This document shows positions 35,788-45,490 of a stretch of 64,000 nucleotides of DNA, one piece after another; position 1 is the first letter of the stretch, and every line of letters starts with the position of its first letter. The notes beneath the pieces are model-generated. The model worked only from the letters and a program-made list of their open reading frames with translations, was not told the origin of the DNA and did no database searches. Both the position numbers and the translations under genes were made by a program. This DNA comes from Bullera alba (taxonomy: Eukaryota > Basidiomycota > Tremellomycetes > Tremellales > Bulleraceae): positions 6,101,198 through 6,165,197 of the forward strand of contig BCIX01000001.1 in assembly GCA_001600095.1 (NCBI GenBank), read 5' to 3'.

Positions 35788-36138
35788 CGATTTTCTTTCG
35801 GCGTCAACTTGTGCCGATTTATGTATCGGTGTGGGGAAAGGGATATGACTGCTACGACAGGCGATGATGTCAAATGTACGAGGCATGGGAGTGTTTCTAG
35901 ATTAGGTTTGTCAGACTGAAAGGACATGAGCCTGGAATTCCTACACTTGGGAGACGAGTCCAGCACCGTACTGTGGCTGGCATCCGCTGGCCCTCGCGGA
36001 CTTTACGTGGCGATCCCTGCCCTCCTCTTGATACTAAACGGCGACTCGTGCCCTCTTCTTGACACTAGAGCCATGCATGAGTGGTCCAAGTGGTTGAAAA
36101 TCGGTTCTAACGTGCCATCCAATCCTTTCTCCACCATC
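35788..36138. other. Convergent intergenic region
   Basis: About 350 bp between the RecQ stop and the NDUFB7 stop. Two near-copies of a CTTGATACTAA / CTTGACACTAG phrase occur near 36030-36070. No coding evidence. Confidence 0.35.
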
Positions 36139-36581
36139 CTACTCGTCTCCTGCCTCAGCTGCCGCAGCCTTCTGCTTCGATAATTGCTTCATACGACTCA
36201 TGTAGCTAAGGCAAGTTAGCACTCCCTTCCGATGTGTCCTTCAGAAGCGTGGGTACTGACTCGTCATATTGGCATCTACAGCAATTTGTCAACATAGGCC
36301 GAATCTACTTTGCGATACTCGTACTCACTTCTCGTAGGCGTGTTTCTCGTCCTCACACTTCCATGGCAAGTAGTACTCGCTCCTTCTGCATTTATTTAGG
36401 GGGATCAACAGACTGTATATGGCATCACATCAGCGCCGTTTCACTTCCAACACAAATCACAGTCCGAGGTGACTGTGAACTCGATGAAAAGCGCGACTCA
36501 CGCCGAGCACTGATCTCTCCACTGGAGCGGCAGTCGAGCCGCCTTCATCTCTTCCACCGATGCTGTGTTTGCGGAAGTCAT
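36139..36581 (-). CDS. NDUFB7: NADH:ubiquinone oxidoreductase B18-type subunit
   Basis: Four small exons (36502-36581, 36329-36412, 36261-36275, 36139-36205) add to 82 codons and an 81-residue product. It is easily missed because no exon exceeds 84 nt. The core is LPLQWRDQCSALLIPLNKCR, then RRSEYYLPWKCEDEKHAYEK and CQYDDYMSRMKQL. This carries the twin Cx9C arrangement of NDUFB7 (CSALLIPLNKC and CEDEKHAYEKC), which is oxidised in the intermembrane space via the Mia40 route. The subunit sits on the intermembrane-space side of the complex I membrane arm. Every junction has GT..AG ends, and exon 3 is 15 nt. It is shorter than the animal protein (~137 residues), which has N- and C-terminal extensions. 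It converges on RecQ and diverges from the protease gene. Confidence 0.88.
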
Positions 36582-37203
36582 GTTGATGCGTGTAACGTCC
36601 CCGGGCCGACCGCTGTTGAAACTTGCGCCGTCGCTATCGATAATGTTGTCGTCGCCATTGGCTCCAGTCGGTTCGCAGCTGCAGCGCCGGTCAAGCTGGA
36701 ACGGAGAACATGGTCGACTCCGCGAAATGGGCGGATTGAACCGATTTGATTTCGGGGATTTGGCGGTATTTCAAACGTGGCAACCCCCGCTCTGTGCGAT
36801 CTGTGCCTTCTGAGTTCTCCTTGACAACAAAGTCGCTTTGTGATCCTGTAACTTGCCCGTATCATGACAACAATACAGTACAGCACGACCGGGGTCAGAA
36901 CAAGCACAGCAATAGTGTATCGCGCTGTTTCAGAAGAGCCCGATGGTTAGGCCGCCAAGCCGGGAGAGACCTTTGGGACATGTTGAAGACATGATTTATA
37001 CTCATGGCTAATGCACCTCTCAGCTGATCATGGACTTCGCCCGTTCCTTGACCTTGATACCCCACTCTCCACTCTCGCAGCTGGTCTGCACTGCCTAACG
37101 CTCCTCCTGTTCTTCTGGTGCTGGTTCACCACTTTCGTCCGCCTTCGCTCCTTCGATTTCGACTCTTCTCGTTCTCATCCATTCCGGCTCCGCTTGACTT
37201 CAG
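36582..37203. promoter_or_regulatory. Divergent intergenic region NDUFB7 / aspartic protease
   Basis: About 620 bp between start codons. The part just upstream of the protease (37060-37200) is CT-rich, as for the 5' leader of a well expressed secreted-protein gene. No other feature seen. Confidence 0.4.
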
Positions 37204-39652
37204 GATGTTGCTCTCTGTTCTCTGCTTGTGTATCTTCTCCACACTTTTACTGGCTGTCCCGGTGACAGAGCCACTTCATGCGGTGCCACTTAAAAAAGTC
37301 TCCCATCTCCGCAGGAGAGAGGTGAGTCGACAGCGCTACTTGTCGGCGTGTCGCCAGTGCGAGGCTCATGCAGGTTGGACCTCGGTCGTAGGCACCTTCA
37401 GAGGCTTTCCAAAGGCATCAATCCAGAGCACTGGAACGTCTGCACAAAGCTGGTCAGCTTTGGAACCTTGAACCTCGCCATCACAGGTGAAGCTGACATT
37501 CCGCACAGCCGGCTCGGATGGACCCGACCCCTCTGATCTGGTCGCTCGAGCGGAGTCTTGGGTAAGTACTCTACAAGATCGAGTTGTACAAGATCGATCG
37601 AAAGATGTGACTAATGATGTTTGCAGAAAAGGACGCACGATTCGCTGCGACTCGGCGAGAGAATGTGGTTCCCGCCTAAGGAGGGAGATCAAGCCGAGAC
37701 ACCCTCGACGCCCAGAGTCCTGGTCAACGTTGACCCGGCATCAGCGACACAGAGAGTCGCAGTTGCTCAACCAACAACAACCGTAGTTGGTGGGTATGGG
37801 ACAGACTGTAGAGTGATCCAGCGACTGATCAGACCGCAGCAAGCGGTAGCAACGCCAACGGATTCTCCATGGAGGCGGTGGACGCGAGCAACGAGGCCCG
37901 TTTGACCAACTCGACGGACCCGGCACTGGGCAATGCCGAGCCGTATATCATCGAGTTCAACGACATAGGTGAGTGCGCTTGGACGCCGTCGACATGGAGC
38001 TTATGATGCACAGGCTATCTCGTCGAGATCGAGATTGGCACGCCTCCAAGGACATTCCTGATGCTGGCCGATACAGGATCAGGGGATACCTGGGCTCCAT
38101 CGACGTATGTGAATAACCAATACATATGTCTGCGTACCTTGCTGACCATCCCCAGTGAGTGCACAGAATGTGGTGACCATCCGGGCGTCGGCCTGGACGT
38201 CAGTAATACTTTCAGTGAGTCGGCCACGCGGTCAGGTTCGAATCACACTGTGATAGCTGATAGAAGTACCGGTAGAGGCGACAGAGCAGGAATTCTCCAT
38301 CACTTACGGATCTGGATCTGCCTCTGGCTTCGTATGCTCTGATCGAATGAGTATCGCCGGGATGGATCTGGAAGAACTTCCCTTCGGGGCAGCCACTCAG
38401 GTGAGTGGTTTCTCGTGAAGCAGACAACTTGAATATAATAATCCTCGACAGACCTCTGTGCAATTCTCTGCCGAGAATATCCCTTTCGCTGGCCTCATTG
38501 GGCTGTCTTTCAGTGTCAGTGTCCCGAGTCTTCGCCTGTATCGGAGGATCACTGACGCTTCCCTAAAAGTCTCTGTCGACGCAACGCGTTCTTACTCCGA
38601 TCGATGCGATGAAGCGTGACGGTCTCATTCGTCAGAGCATACTGGGCATCGCTCTGGGTCGCATCAGTGAGTACTCGTCTCGTTATGATAAGCGGACCAC
38701 TGATGGGCGCGGCTTCGATAGCTGATGGAGAGAACAACGGAGAGCTGGTATTTGGGTCAGCCAATCCTGCAAAGCTCGACGCGTCGACTACGCAGGTGTG
38801 TCTCGACGGGCAGATGGTCGATTTCTGTCGCTCATAGAAATTCTCTTAGACGCTCCCGGTGACATCCCAAGTTGGCTTTTGGCAAGTCGCCATGGCGGAG
38901 GTCACAGTCAACGGAGAAGTGACTGCGTCGGGTCGTCAAGCCATCTTGGACACTGGAACGTCCCTGATGATCGCTCCCGAGGCCGAGTGCGTCAGAGCTA
39001 TGAATGCCTCGATGAAGACTGATGATTATACTTTAGTGCGACAGCATTCCACCGCCAAATCGTCGGCGCAAGATCGTGAGTTGGCCGTACGCTTTGATGC
39101 GCAAGCATTGACTGATGGTCGTACTTGTCGTCGTATAGGATCGGGAGCGGGATGTTTTCGATTCCCTGTACAACGGATGCCGTCGTTGCTTTGATCTTCG
39201 GCGGTGCTGCGTTCCAGATCGACGTCCGAGATCTTCTCTTTGCTCCCCTTACCAACAACCTGGCTGGACAGTGCATCTCCACTTTATCCGCTGGTACAGT
39301 GGTAGACGACCAAACCTGGCTGCTTGGAGGTGAGCAGCCCGTTCTACCTGCAGGACCACAGCGCTGATGAGCGACTCACTCAGACTCCTTCCTGAAGAAC
39401 GTCTACATGACGACAAATGTCGAAGACAGGACAGTCCAACTTTCCGCTCGTACCGACGTCCCTGGATCGTCTTCGTTTGGTGTAGTCAATGCCGCGGCAG
39501 TAGGCAACACTGCGGGCGCGGGAGTCAACAGTACAAACACCGGGGGCACGTCCAACCGGGCTATTGCCTCGGCGGCTGGGCGATCCATCAGCTGTCCCCC
39601 TGCTCTCGTCTGGCTGTCAGTGACTCTGCTGCTGTTCGCATCAGGACTCTGA
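37204..39652 (+). CDS. Pepsin-like aspartic protease, probably GPI-anchored
   Basis: Start at 37204 gives a signal peptide (MLLSVLCLCIFSTLLLA, cleavage near VPVTEPLHA), then a propeptide with RRRE, and a mature A1 protease. Many short exons are needed. Marks are YLVEIEIGTPPRTFLMLADT, the first catalytic triad in LADTGSGDTWAP, the flap-like FSITYGSGSASGFV, FAGLIGLSF, GRIADGENNGELVFG, and the second triad in AILDTGTSLMIAP. The last exons carry DDQTWLLGDSFLKNVY and a Ser/Thr/Asn/Gly-rich spacer. They end in a hydrophobic tail (CPPALVWLSVTLLLFASGL) after small residues, the layout of a GPI signal. It is inferred to act at the plasma membrane or wall like yapsins or Cryptococcus May1-related proteases. 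Total about 560 residues; exact junctions in 38650-39130 are less sure. Confidence 0.82.
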
Positions 39653-39795
39653 AGCTTTGATCAAGGATACAACATCATTGTAGATACACTATACTCCCGT
39701 AACGAAATGTACAGTACAAATGTCCATCCCAGCTTTGTGCAACTGCTGTACTTGTACATATCCCAAGTGAAAGTATTCAACGGAGACTAAACAGC

Positions 39796-42060
39796 TCAGA
39801 GACCGGGTATCTCCTTGGCAGTGTGAAACGTTGTTCCGGTCATTCCAGAAGCTATACTACCAGGCGAATTCTGGTTGGGGGGCAGGGGGAATAGATCTGC
39901 TGACCGAGCGTGAGGAGTCGAGGCGTGGTGGTCATCGAAGAAGCTCGGTGTTTTGGGGGTTTGAGGAAATTGCCAGGAGCCGATGGATTCGGCGAAACGA
40001 TGCTGTGATCCGGCCGAATCAAGCGAGGGTTGCTGTCTGACCTTTGGGGTACTAGGTTCTTGTAGGTCGGACTCATTCGAGTTGATCGAATCGATAGGGT
40101 CAAGTGGTAATGGACGGGAATCCGAGGAACCGGTAGTCGAGCTCGAGTTTGGCATGAGTGAAGGCGCAGCCGAGGATGAAGACATCGAACTGGTATCGTG
40201 ATCCAAAGATCGCAATATCCTCTGTCTCCGCGAGTTATCGAGGATATCCTGTAGGTCGAGCATTGGCGATTCTGGGAGATTGAGCGTCAGATCGATACTT
40301 GATATGGAAAAGAGTCCGATAGTAGGCGAAACCTCCGCTTGAGATTTGTTGAGCCGAGCCTTCGAGGATAGACTGGCGGAACGAGTCGGTACCACTGGGG
40401 TTGAAGACCGAGAAGCCTTTTTCGACTTTGCTTTCACCGGCACTTCGTCCTCTTCTTGCTCAGGGCGCGACAACCTACTCAACCAGGACTCGCTTCCAGA
40501 CATCCAGGAACTTCGACGTGAGGTCGAGCTAGCTAGAGTCGGCTGCTTGGCGTCATGTCGTCTCATGTCGATCGGCGCCTCCCTCTCCATGGCCGCAGAG
40601 ATGGGTACCTTGGGTTCGTCTAACGGCTCAAGGGTATTTGTGGTGGAGGACAACGAGGTCTTGAGGCCTGAACCATGAGGCACCCTGATGGACAGATTGG
40701 AGAACGACGAGGAGGACCCTTTCTTCGCACCGGTCTTTGGCGGGCTTTGTGAACTGGGTGAGAACGCCTTCCTGAGCCTATCAAGAAGCGAAGTCCGTCT
40801 CTCGGGGATCGAAGGCCTGGGACAGCTCTCATCCTTGACTGGGACATAGAGTGGGCTGATGGAGATAGCGGCCCGTTTGGTTGGCAGGCTTTCCTCTTCA
40901 TGTGCCCGTCCAGACTCCACTCCGAACGTGTCGGTCCTTTGCAATGGAGGAAGTTCCGTCGATCCTGGGGTTTGACTGTCGCTGATCTCACTGTATGTGG
41001 AAAGTGCTCGTTCCGCTCGCGGCGTCGTCCAGGCTTCATGTGGAGATGCCACTTGCGGGCTCGATGCGGTAGATGTCGGGATGATCCGTCTGCGAGGAGG
41101 GCGTGGGCCAGTGTGCATCTTCTCCGTCGATGCCGATACGTCGGTCTGCGATTGGGAGTTCCGGTACAGGCTGCCTGGACTATGCCATTGCTGCTCCAAA
41201 GAGGCGGGTCCTCGGCTTCGAAATGCCTCTGGCGACTCTAGACGGTCCGAGGGGGCCGAGGAGCTGTCCGAGCGTTGAGAAGCTTGCCGGCGATACGGAA
41301 CTCGAACGGTTTGGCTTCTGTTAAGGCTGGGCTCGGTGCTGGGTGAATTCGAATTGAAACCCGTGGATCGCGTCGATTCTGCTTTGGACGAAGATGGTAT
41401 CAGGAGCGAAGGCATCGAAGAGCCAAATTGAGATCGTCCGTAGCTCCAAAGGGATCTGCTGGACTTTGGGGTGGTCGTGGACAGCTCGCTCATCGCCCAA
41501 TCTGCCAACGAGGTGCGTGGTGGCTGATGGGCGGATCGATCCTGGCGCCAGGACAGCCATCGTCTCTTTCTCGGTGACTCTTGCGTTTCCGAACCCGACT
41601 CTCCTGCCGACATCCTGATCTCCTGGTCACTGGCAGGTTCCATTTCCCGGTGTGGCAAGAGGGAGAAACTGGCTGAATGGTCGTTCCGCACATCGATCAG
41701 GTCCAGAGACGTCTGCTTACGCAGTGCGCTACGAGGAGGGCGGCGAGGGCTTTGTGGAGGGGATGAGTAGAACGCAGATTGAGTCGGCGAGGGGTTTTGT
41801 GAGGAGCTACTGGTAGATCTGCACGGTGTGGTATCGTCTTCATGTCTCGATAGGCTTTTGGTCCTGACAACTGGAGGCGAGGTAAATGTACTGCCTGCAG
41901 GAAATGATGCGTTAAGGCCAGACACCCACTCACCTCTAGATATCCTGTCTCCGGGTCGGTCTACTGTCGTGTTGAATTGCGTGTCAATCGGCCTTCCCAG
42001 AAACACCATGTTCTCCGCCTTGCCAACCTCGACTTCCGCTTCTTCCTCTATCGGATTCAT
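39796..42060 (-). CDS. Unknown Ser/Pro-rich, probably disordered protein
   Basis: One long open frame from the ATG at 42060 to the stop at 39796 (754 codons). A 39-nt segment, 41895-41933, has full intron signals (GTGAGTGGG...CTTAACGCATCATTTCCTGCAG) and a length divisible by three, so splicing gives 741 residues without a frame change. The sequence is dominated by Ser, Pro and Arg with many SP/TP and RRxS motifs, likely targets of proline-directed and basophilic kinases. More ordered short blocks are TSLLDRLRKAFSPSSQSPP and TIGLFSISSIDLTLNLPES. No domain is recognised. Such proteins in basidiomycetes are often polarity or signalling scaffolds, but nothing here proves that. Confidence 0.7.
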   Translation of the reverse strand: MNPIEEEAEVEVGKAENMVFLGRPIDTQFNTTVDRPGDRISRGEWVSGLNASFPAGSTFTSPPVVRTKSLSRHEDDTTPCRSTSSSSQNPSPTQSAFYSSPPQSPRRPPRSALRKQTSLDLIDVRNDHSASFSLLPHREMEPASDQEIRMSAGESGSETQESPRKRRWLSWRQDRSAHQPPRTSLADWAMSELSTTTPKSSRSLWSYGRSQFGSSMPSLLIPSSSKAESTRSTGFNSNSPSTEPSLNRSQTVRVPYRRQASQRSDSSSAPSDRLESPEAFRSRGPASLEQQWHSPGSLYRNSQSQTDVSASTEKMHTGPRPPRRRIIPTSTASSPQVASPHEAWTTPRAERALSTYSEISDSQTPGSTELPPLQRTDTFGVESGRAHEEESLPTKRAAISISPLYVPVKDESCPRPSIPERRTSLLDRLRKAFSPSSQSPPKTGAKKGSSSSFSNLSIRVPHGSGLKTSLSSTTNTLEPLDEPKVPISAAMEREAPIDMRRHDAKQPTLASSTSRRSSWMSGSESWLSRLSRPEQEEDEVPVKAKSKKASRSSTPVVPTRSASLSSKARLNKSQAEVSPTIGLFSISSIDLTLNLPESPMLDLQDILDNSRRQRILRSLDHDTSSMSSSSAAPSLMPNSSSTTGSSDSRPLPLDPIDSINSNESDLQEPSTPKVRQQPSLDSAGSQHRFAESIGSWQFPQTPKTPSFFDDHHASTPHARSADLFPLPPNQNSPGSIASGMTGTTFHTAKEIPGL

Positions 42061-44503
42061 CCTCGAAACTTCACCAGCCAGTGATCTCGCGCGAGGCTTG
42101 TTCTCAAGACATGAAAGTTGAAAGACTGAGCAGCATCAGGTCCAGTATGACAGCGTTCGATCGTCGACCGAGGACTTTCTTTCACCGTTGTGACAAGTAA
42201 GTAGTGAGTCGTGACTGAGTGACATGAATTATGCAACCCAAGGTCAATCCCAGCTCGCTCGTGAACCGTTGTTCCCCGGCGCTGTCTTGGACTTGGCCTC
42301 TGCCTGCCTCTGCAGGCTCAACTAAGCTCACTGCCGCTCACTGGTATGCATGAATCCTGTCTAGGGTGGAAGTTGTGCGGGCGAGGCTGGGCCAGGAGGG
42401 AAGCTGAGGGAAGCTGGGTCAAGGAGAGTCAAGGCTAAGGATATGACGGATGCTCGATGACCGGTACTTGACCCTTGGTTCCCTTGGTCTCCCTCTGCGG
42501 CCCGCTAAAGCAGGGATTTAATTTCGGTGAATGCGAACTAGTCAACGCTCAAAAGGGCAGCAGGGGCGACAAGGCGAGCCAGCGATCGCAGTACTACTTC
42601 AGTAACGTACAGGCCGCAATTGCGACGAAGCTGTGCGTCAGTCGTCAGACGTACCTGCTGCTGGCTATGCATAGGTGGATGTCCAGCATGACTGTAGACG
42701 AGCAAAGACAGACAAAGACAGTGACGGAAAAGTAACGGGAGCGATGATCAAAGATGGTCCCGAGATTTCGGTACGGGCTGTGGCTTGGCCCTGCGGGTAT
42801 GTCCGGCAAAGGGATATAGCGATCGAGCCACGATCGTACATGATCGCACGACTCCCGAATGTCGGGAGAGCATCTGAGAGCAGCCAGCAGGTGCAGCACG
42901 TACTCTGAGTTTGCAGTACCGTATAATCACCGCTGTGGCGCTGTGCAGGTGCTCGGTACAGTAAATGGGTCATGAGAGGACAGAGAGCAGGAAGGGAATG
43001 CCGAGGCCGTGGATCGTAGACCCCGTCCAACTCGGTTCCAGGCGGACCCGCTGACTGGATTACGGCTCATCCTGGCTCATCCTCTCTGAGCCTGAGTCAA
43101 TGCTGGTCATGGAGGAGCAGATGTGAGCAGGTACCTGACGTATGTCGATAATGCTCGGAGCCGCAATTAGCCGCAGGCGCCCCCAATGCCGCCGTCCTGG
43201 ATCTCAAGCATGCCCTATTGTCGTTGAATGCGTAAAAAGAGCCTAGAAGAGCTACCGTCAGGAAGTGCGGGTCTAGATTTGCACGGACTACTAGTACTAC
43301 AGGTTACTTGTCACTCTATCACGCAGACCCTACGCCCTCTTCGCATCGACAGCTGTATCATGTGACACTGCGGACTGCAGCCGTATGTAGTAAGCTTATG
43401 TGTTCCGTGACCCCACCCACGGGCCACCAGCGACCGATCGCGACCGACCCGCTCATGCTCGGCACTCTACGTACTCCGCGTGCTATCCCTCGGGTCCGAG
43501 GATCCGCCCATTCGGTTCCCCTCCGAGTCCCGACTGATCACGTAGCGGGATGGTGCTGGTACTTAGCCCTTTCACGTGAATCCTCAAGGGTGTATTATCT
43601 ACATGCACAACTCTGGCGTACGTCTGCAGCTGTCTGCAGCTTGCGACACCTATTACATATGTGATTGTTGTGCATGTGATCCTCACGGATACTCACGACT
43701 GTTCACGCATGTACATCATCCCGACCCGAGGTAGACCAAGGAGGACCAAGGTGAATGTATAGCGAGGAATGAGGATGCAAGAAGCAGGAGAGCCGACCGC
43801 CCTTGCCGGTATGCGGTCGATGGTTGACATGATTGTCGATGACCCGTACACCCGAACACCGTCCAGACTCCAGAAGATCTACATAGTCTCTCTAATCAAC
43901 CCATACGTTCTGTAGTCCCAGTACTGAATAGTGTCCCAGTTTGACAGAGTTTGACCAGACTATCCTGCTCCTATTACTTAGATCGAACGGAGGACAATCG
44001 GATCACATACGCTGGAGACCGGGCCTCCACCATAGACCAGCTCAACGCTTGCAGTAGCGCAGCACTCTAGGTAGCTTCTGTACTTCCCACAAAGGAGCTA
44101 GAATATACTGCACATCCGGTGCATGGCTCGGGAAGAAGCTAGCCTATCTTATAGGCGTATTGTCAGCAGCCGCAGTCAGTGAGCTTCAGTGAGTCAACTG
44201 AAGCCTGGAAGCGCCTTAAAAATCAGCTACGGAGTCTAGTGCGGTTGATCAAATTGCACAGGACGGGAGCCCTACAATGTCCCATCCGCGCTCATATGCG
44301 ACATCAGGCGTCATCCTTGCCGATCGAGCTTGCCTTCACCGAGCTCAAGCTTCGGCGACAATCTGCAACCTGTAGTACCCATTTCTCAAGAGGGCGCCGC
44401 GGGACGAGGCGGGATCTGGCGGGATATCACCAAGTAGTCGATCACCTGAGACATGCCAAGATGCGGAAGCTAGGGATGACGCTTGGCTGTCAGTTGCTAT
44501 CAG

Positions 44504-44574
44504 TCTCTGCCCTTCTCTGCCCTTCTCTGCCGGTTCTCTGCTTGTCCCTACAGGTCCCTACGGTATGCTAGACC
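44504..44574. repeat. Short imperfect tandem repeats (CTCTGCCCTT and GTCCCTACNG units)
   Basis: A ten-base unit CTCTGCCCTT is repeated twice, followed by two diverged copies (CTCTGCCGGTT, CTCTGCTT). Then GTCCCTACAG and GTCCCTACGG stand side by side. Confidence 0.7.
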
Positions 44575-44715
44575 GAGACGGTACGGACCAGCGGAGACCA
44601 GAGACGACAGGGATCAAGCTGGATCACAGGTTTGAAATCTGATTAGCGTCCAGAAGCTGCCCGAACTTCTGAAACTTGACGCAGATGCTGACGGTGATTA
44701 CCAACAGCTATACTA

Positions 44716-44780
44716 ACCGTACCCTACTGGTACCCTACTGTACCGTACCCTCGTACCAGACCGTACCGTACTCTATGTAC
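44716..44780. repeat. Imperfect tandem array of GTACC-containing units
   Basis: About seven GTACC/GTAC words in 65 bases, with GTACCCTACTG present twice in near-direct succession and CCGTACCGTAC later. The words are partly palindromic (GTAC). Confidence 0.65.
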
Positions 44781-45304
44781 GGAAAGTGAGCTGACAATGC
44801 TACTTGGGGCGACTTAGGGCGACTTCTACGCTCTTCTACGTCGGCGAGGGGAAGCCTGGCCAATATGGCCTAATATGGCGAAGCACATCTTCATTTGTGC
44901 GTAATTAGTGCTCGGAAAGGCTAGAAAACTTACGAGAGTTTACGACAGGCCAGGCTGCCCGGCCTCGAGGCTGCTCTACTGGCCCCTGCTGGCCCCCTCT
45001 CCGGCCGCGAGGCACGCTGCCGAACCCTGAATACACGGGCCGGATTAATCGAGTGAAATCGGGTTTTGCACCGTTTATCCCGATTTCGAACGATTTCCTG
45101 GGCCTTCTCGGACGTGTCATAGCGAACGCCCAACTCGAAGTCGATCGTGCTTCACTGCTTCTCACTTGCATGTTTCACATTGCTCGATCGCCTTCTCGAA
45201 TGTCTCACGCTCAACAGTCTAACGAGTCCCGGCTCAGAGACAAGTATCCCCGACGCCTGATGTCGTTTGGTATCGCCGACTGATCGAAAAATCGCTCAGT
45301 CTGC

Positions 45305-45490
45305 AGGATATAAGTACTGACCCGTCGCTGATCATGTCCCACTTTCTCACCCACAACTTCATCATCTCTCAACCGAGCTCCTGCTAAACCTCAAACCCTC
45401 CAACCCTTACCGCCCTACTCTACCTCTCCGACCTCCCCCCGTTCTTCTCTCTCCCGACCAATCTCCAACCCTTGCTTCAACTTCAACAAA
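45305..45490 (+). promoter_or_regulatory. Core promoter and pyrimidine-rich leader of the WSC gene
   Basis: A TATA-like GATATAAG at 45307-45314 is followed by a strongly CT-rich stretch up to the ATG at 45491, with the start in good context (CAACAAAATGG). In fungi this layout is typical of highly expressed genes. Confidence 0.45.

Larger units (their letters stand above)
42061..45490. other. 3.4-kb gene-poor region with many short near-tandem duplications
   Basis: Only short unrelated open frames occur on either strand, none with a domain, consistent splice pattern or good start. The sequence repeatedly shows 8-12 base words copied next to themselves, for example near 42390-42450, 43622, 43733, 44420, 44504, 44716, 44807 and 44859. 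No terminal inverted repeats, reverse transcriptase or transposase remnants, and no tRNA, were found. The right end holds the WSC-gene promoter. Confidence 0.5.

Noticed and set aside
36234..36749. 171-codon plus-strand open frame
   Set aside because: It is antisense to the four NDUFB7 exons, which have clear homology and splice signals.
42061..45490. Transposon or centromere remnant
   Set aside because: No long terminal repeats, inverted repeats, target duplications or polymerase/transposase frames; the repeats are only short local duplications.
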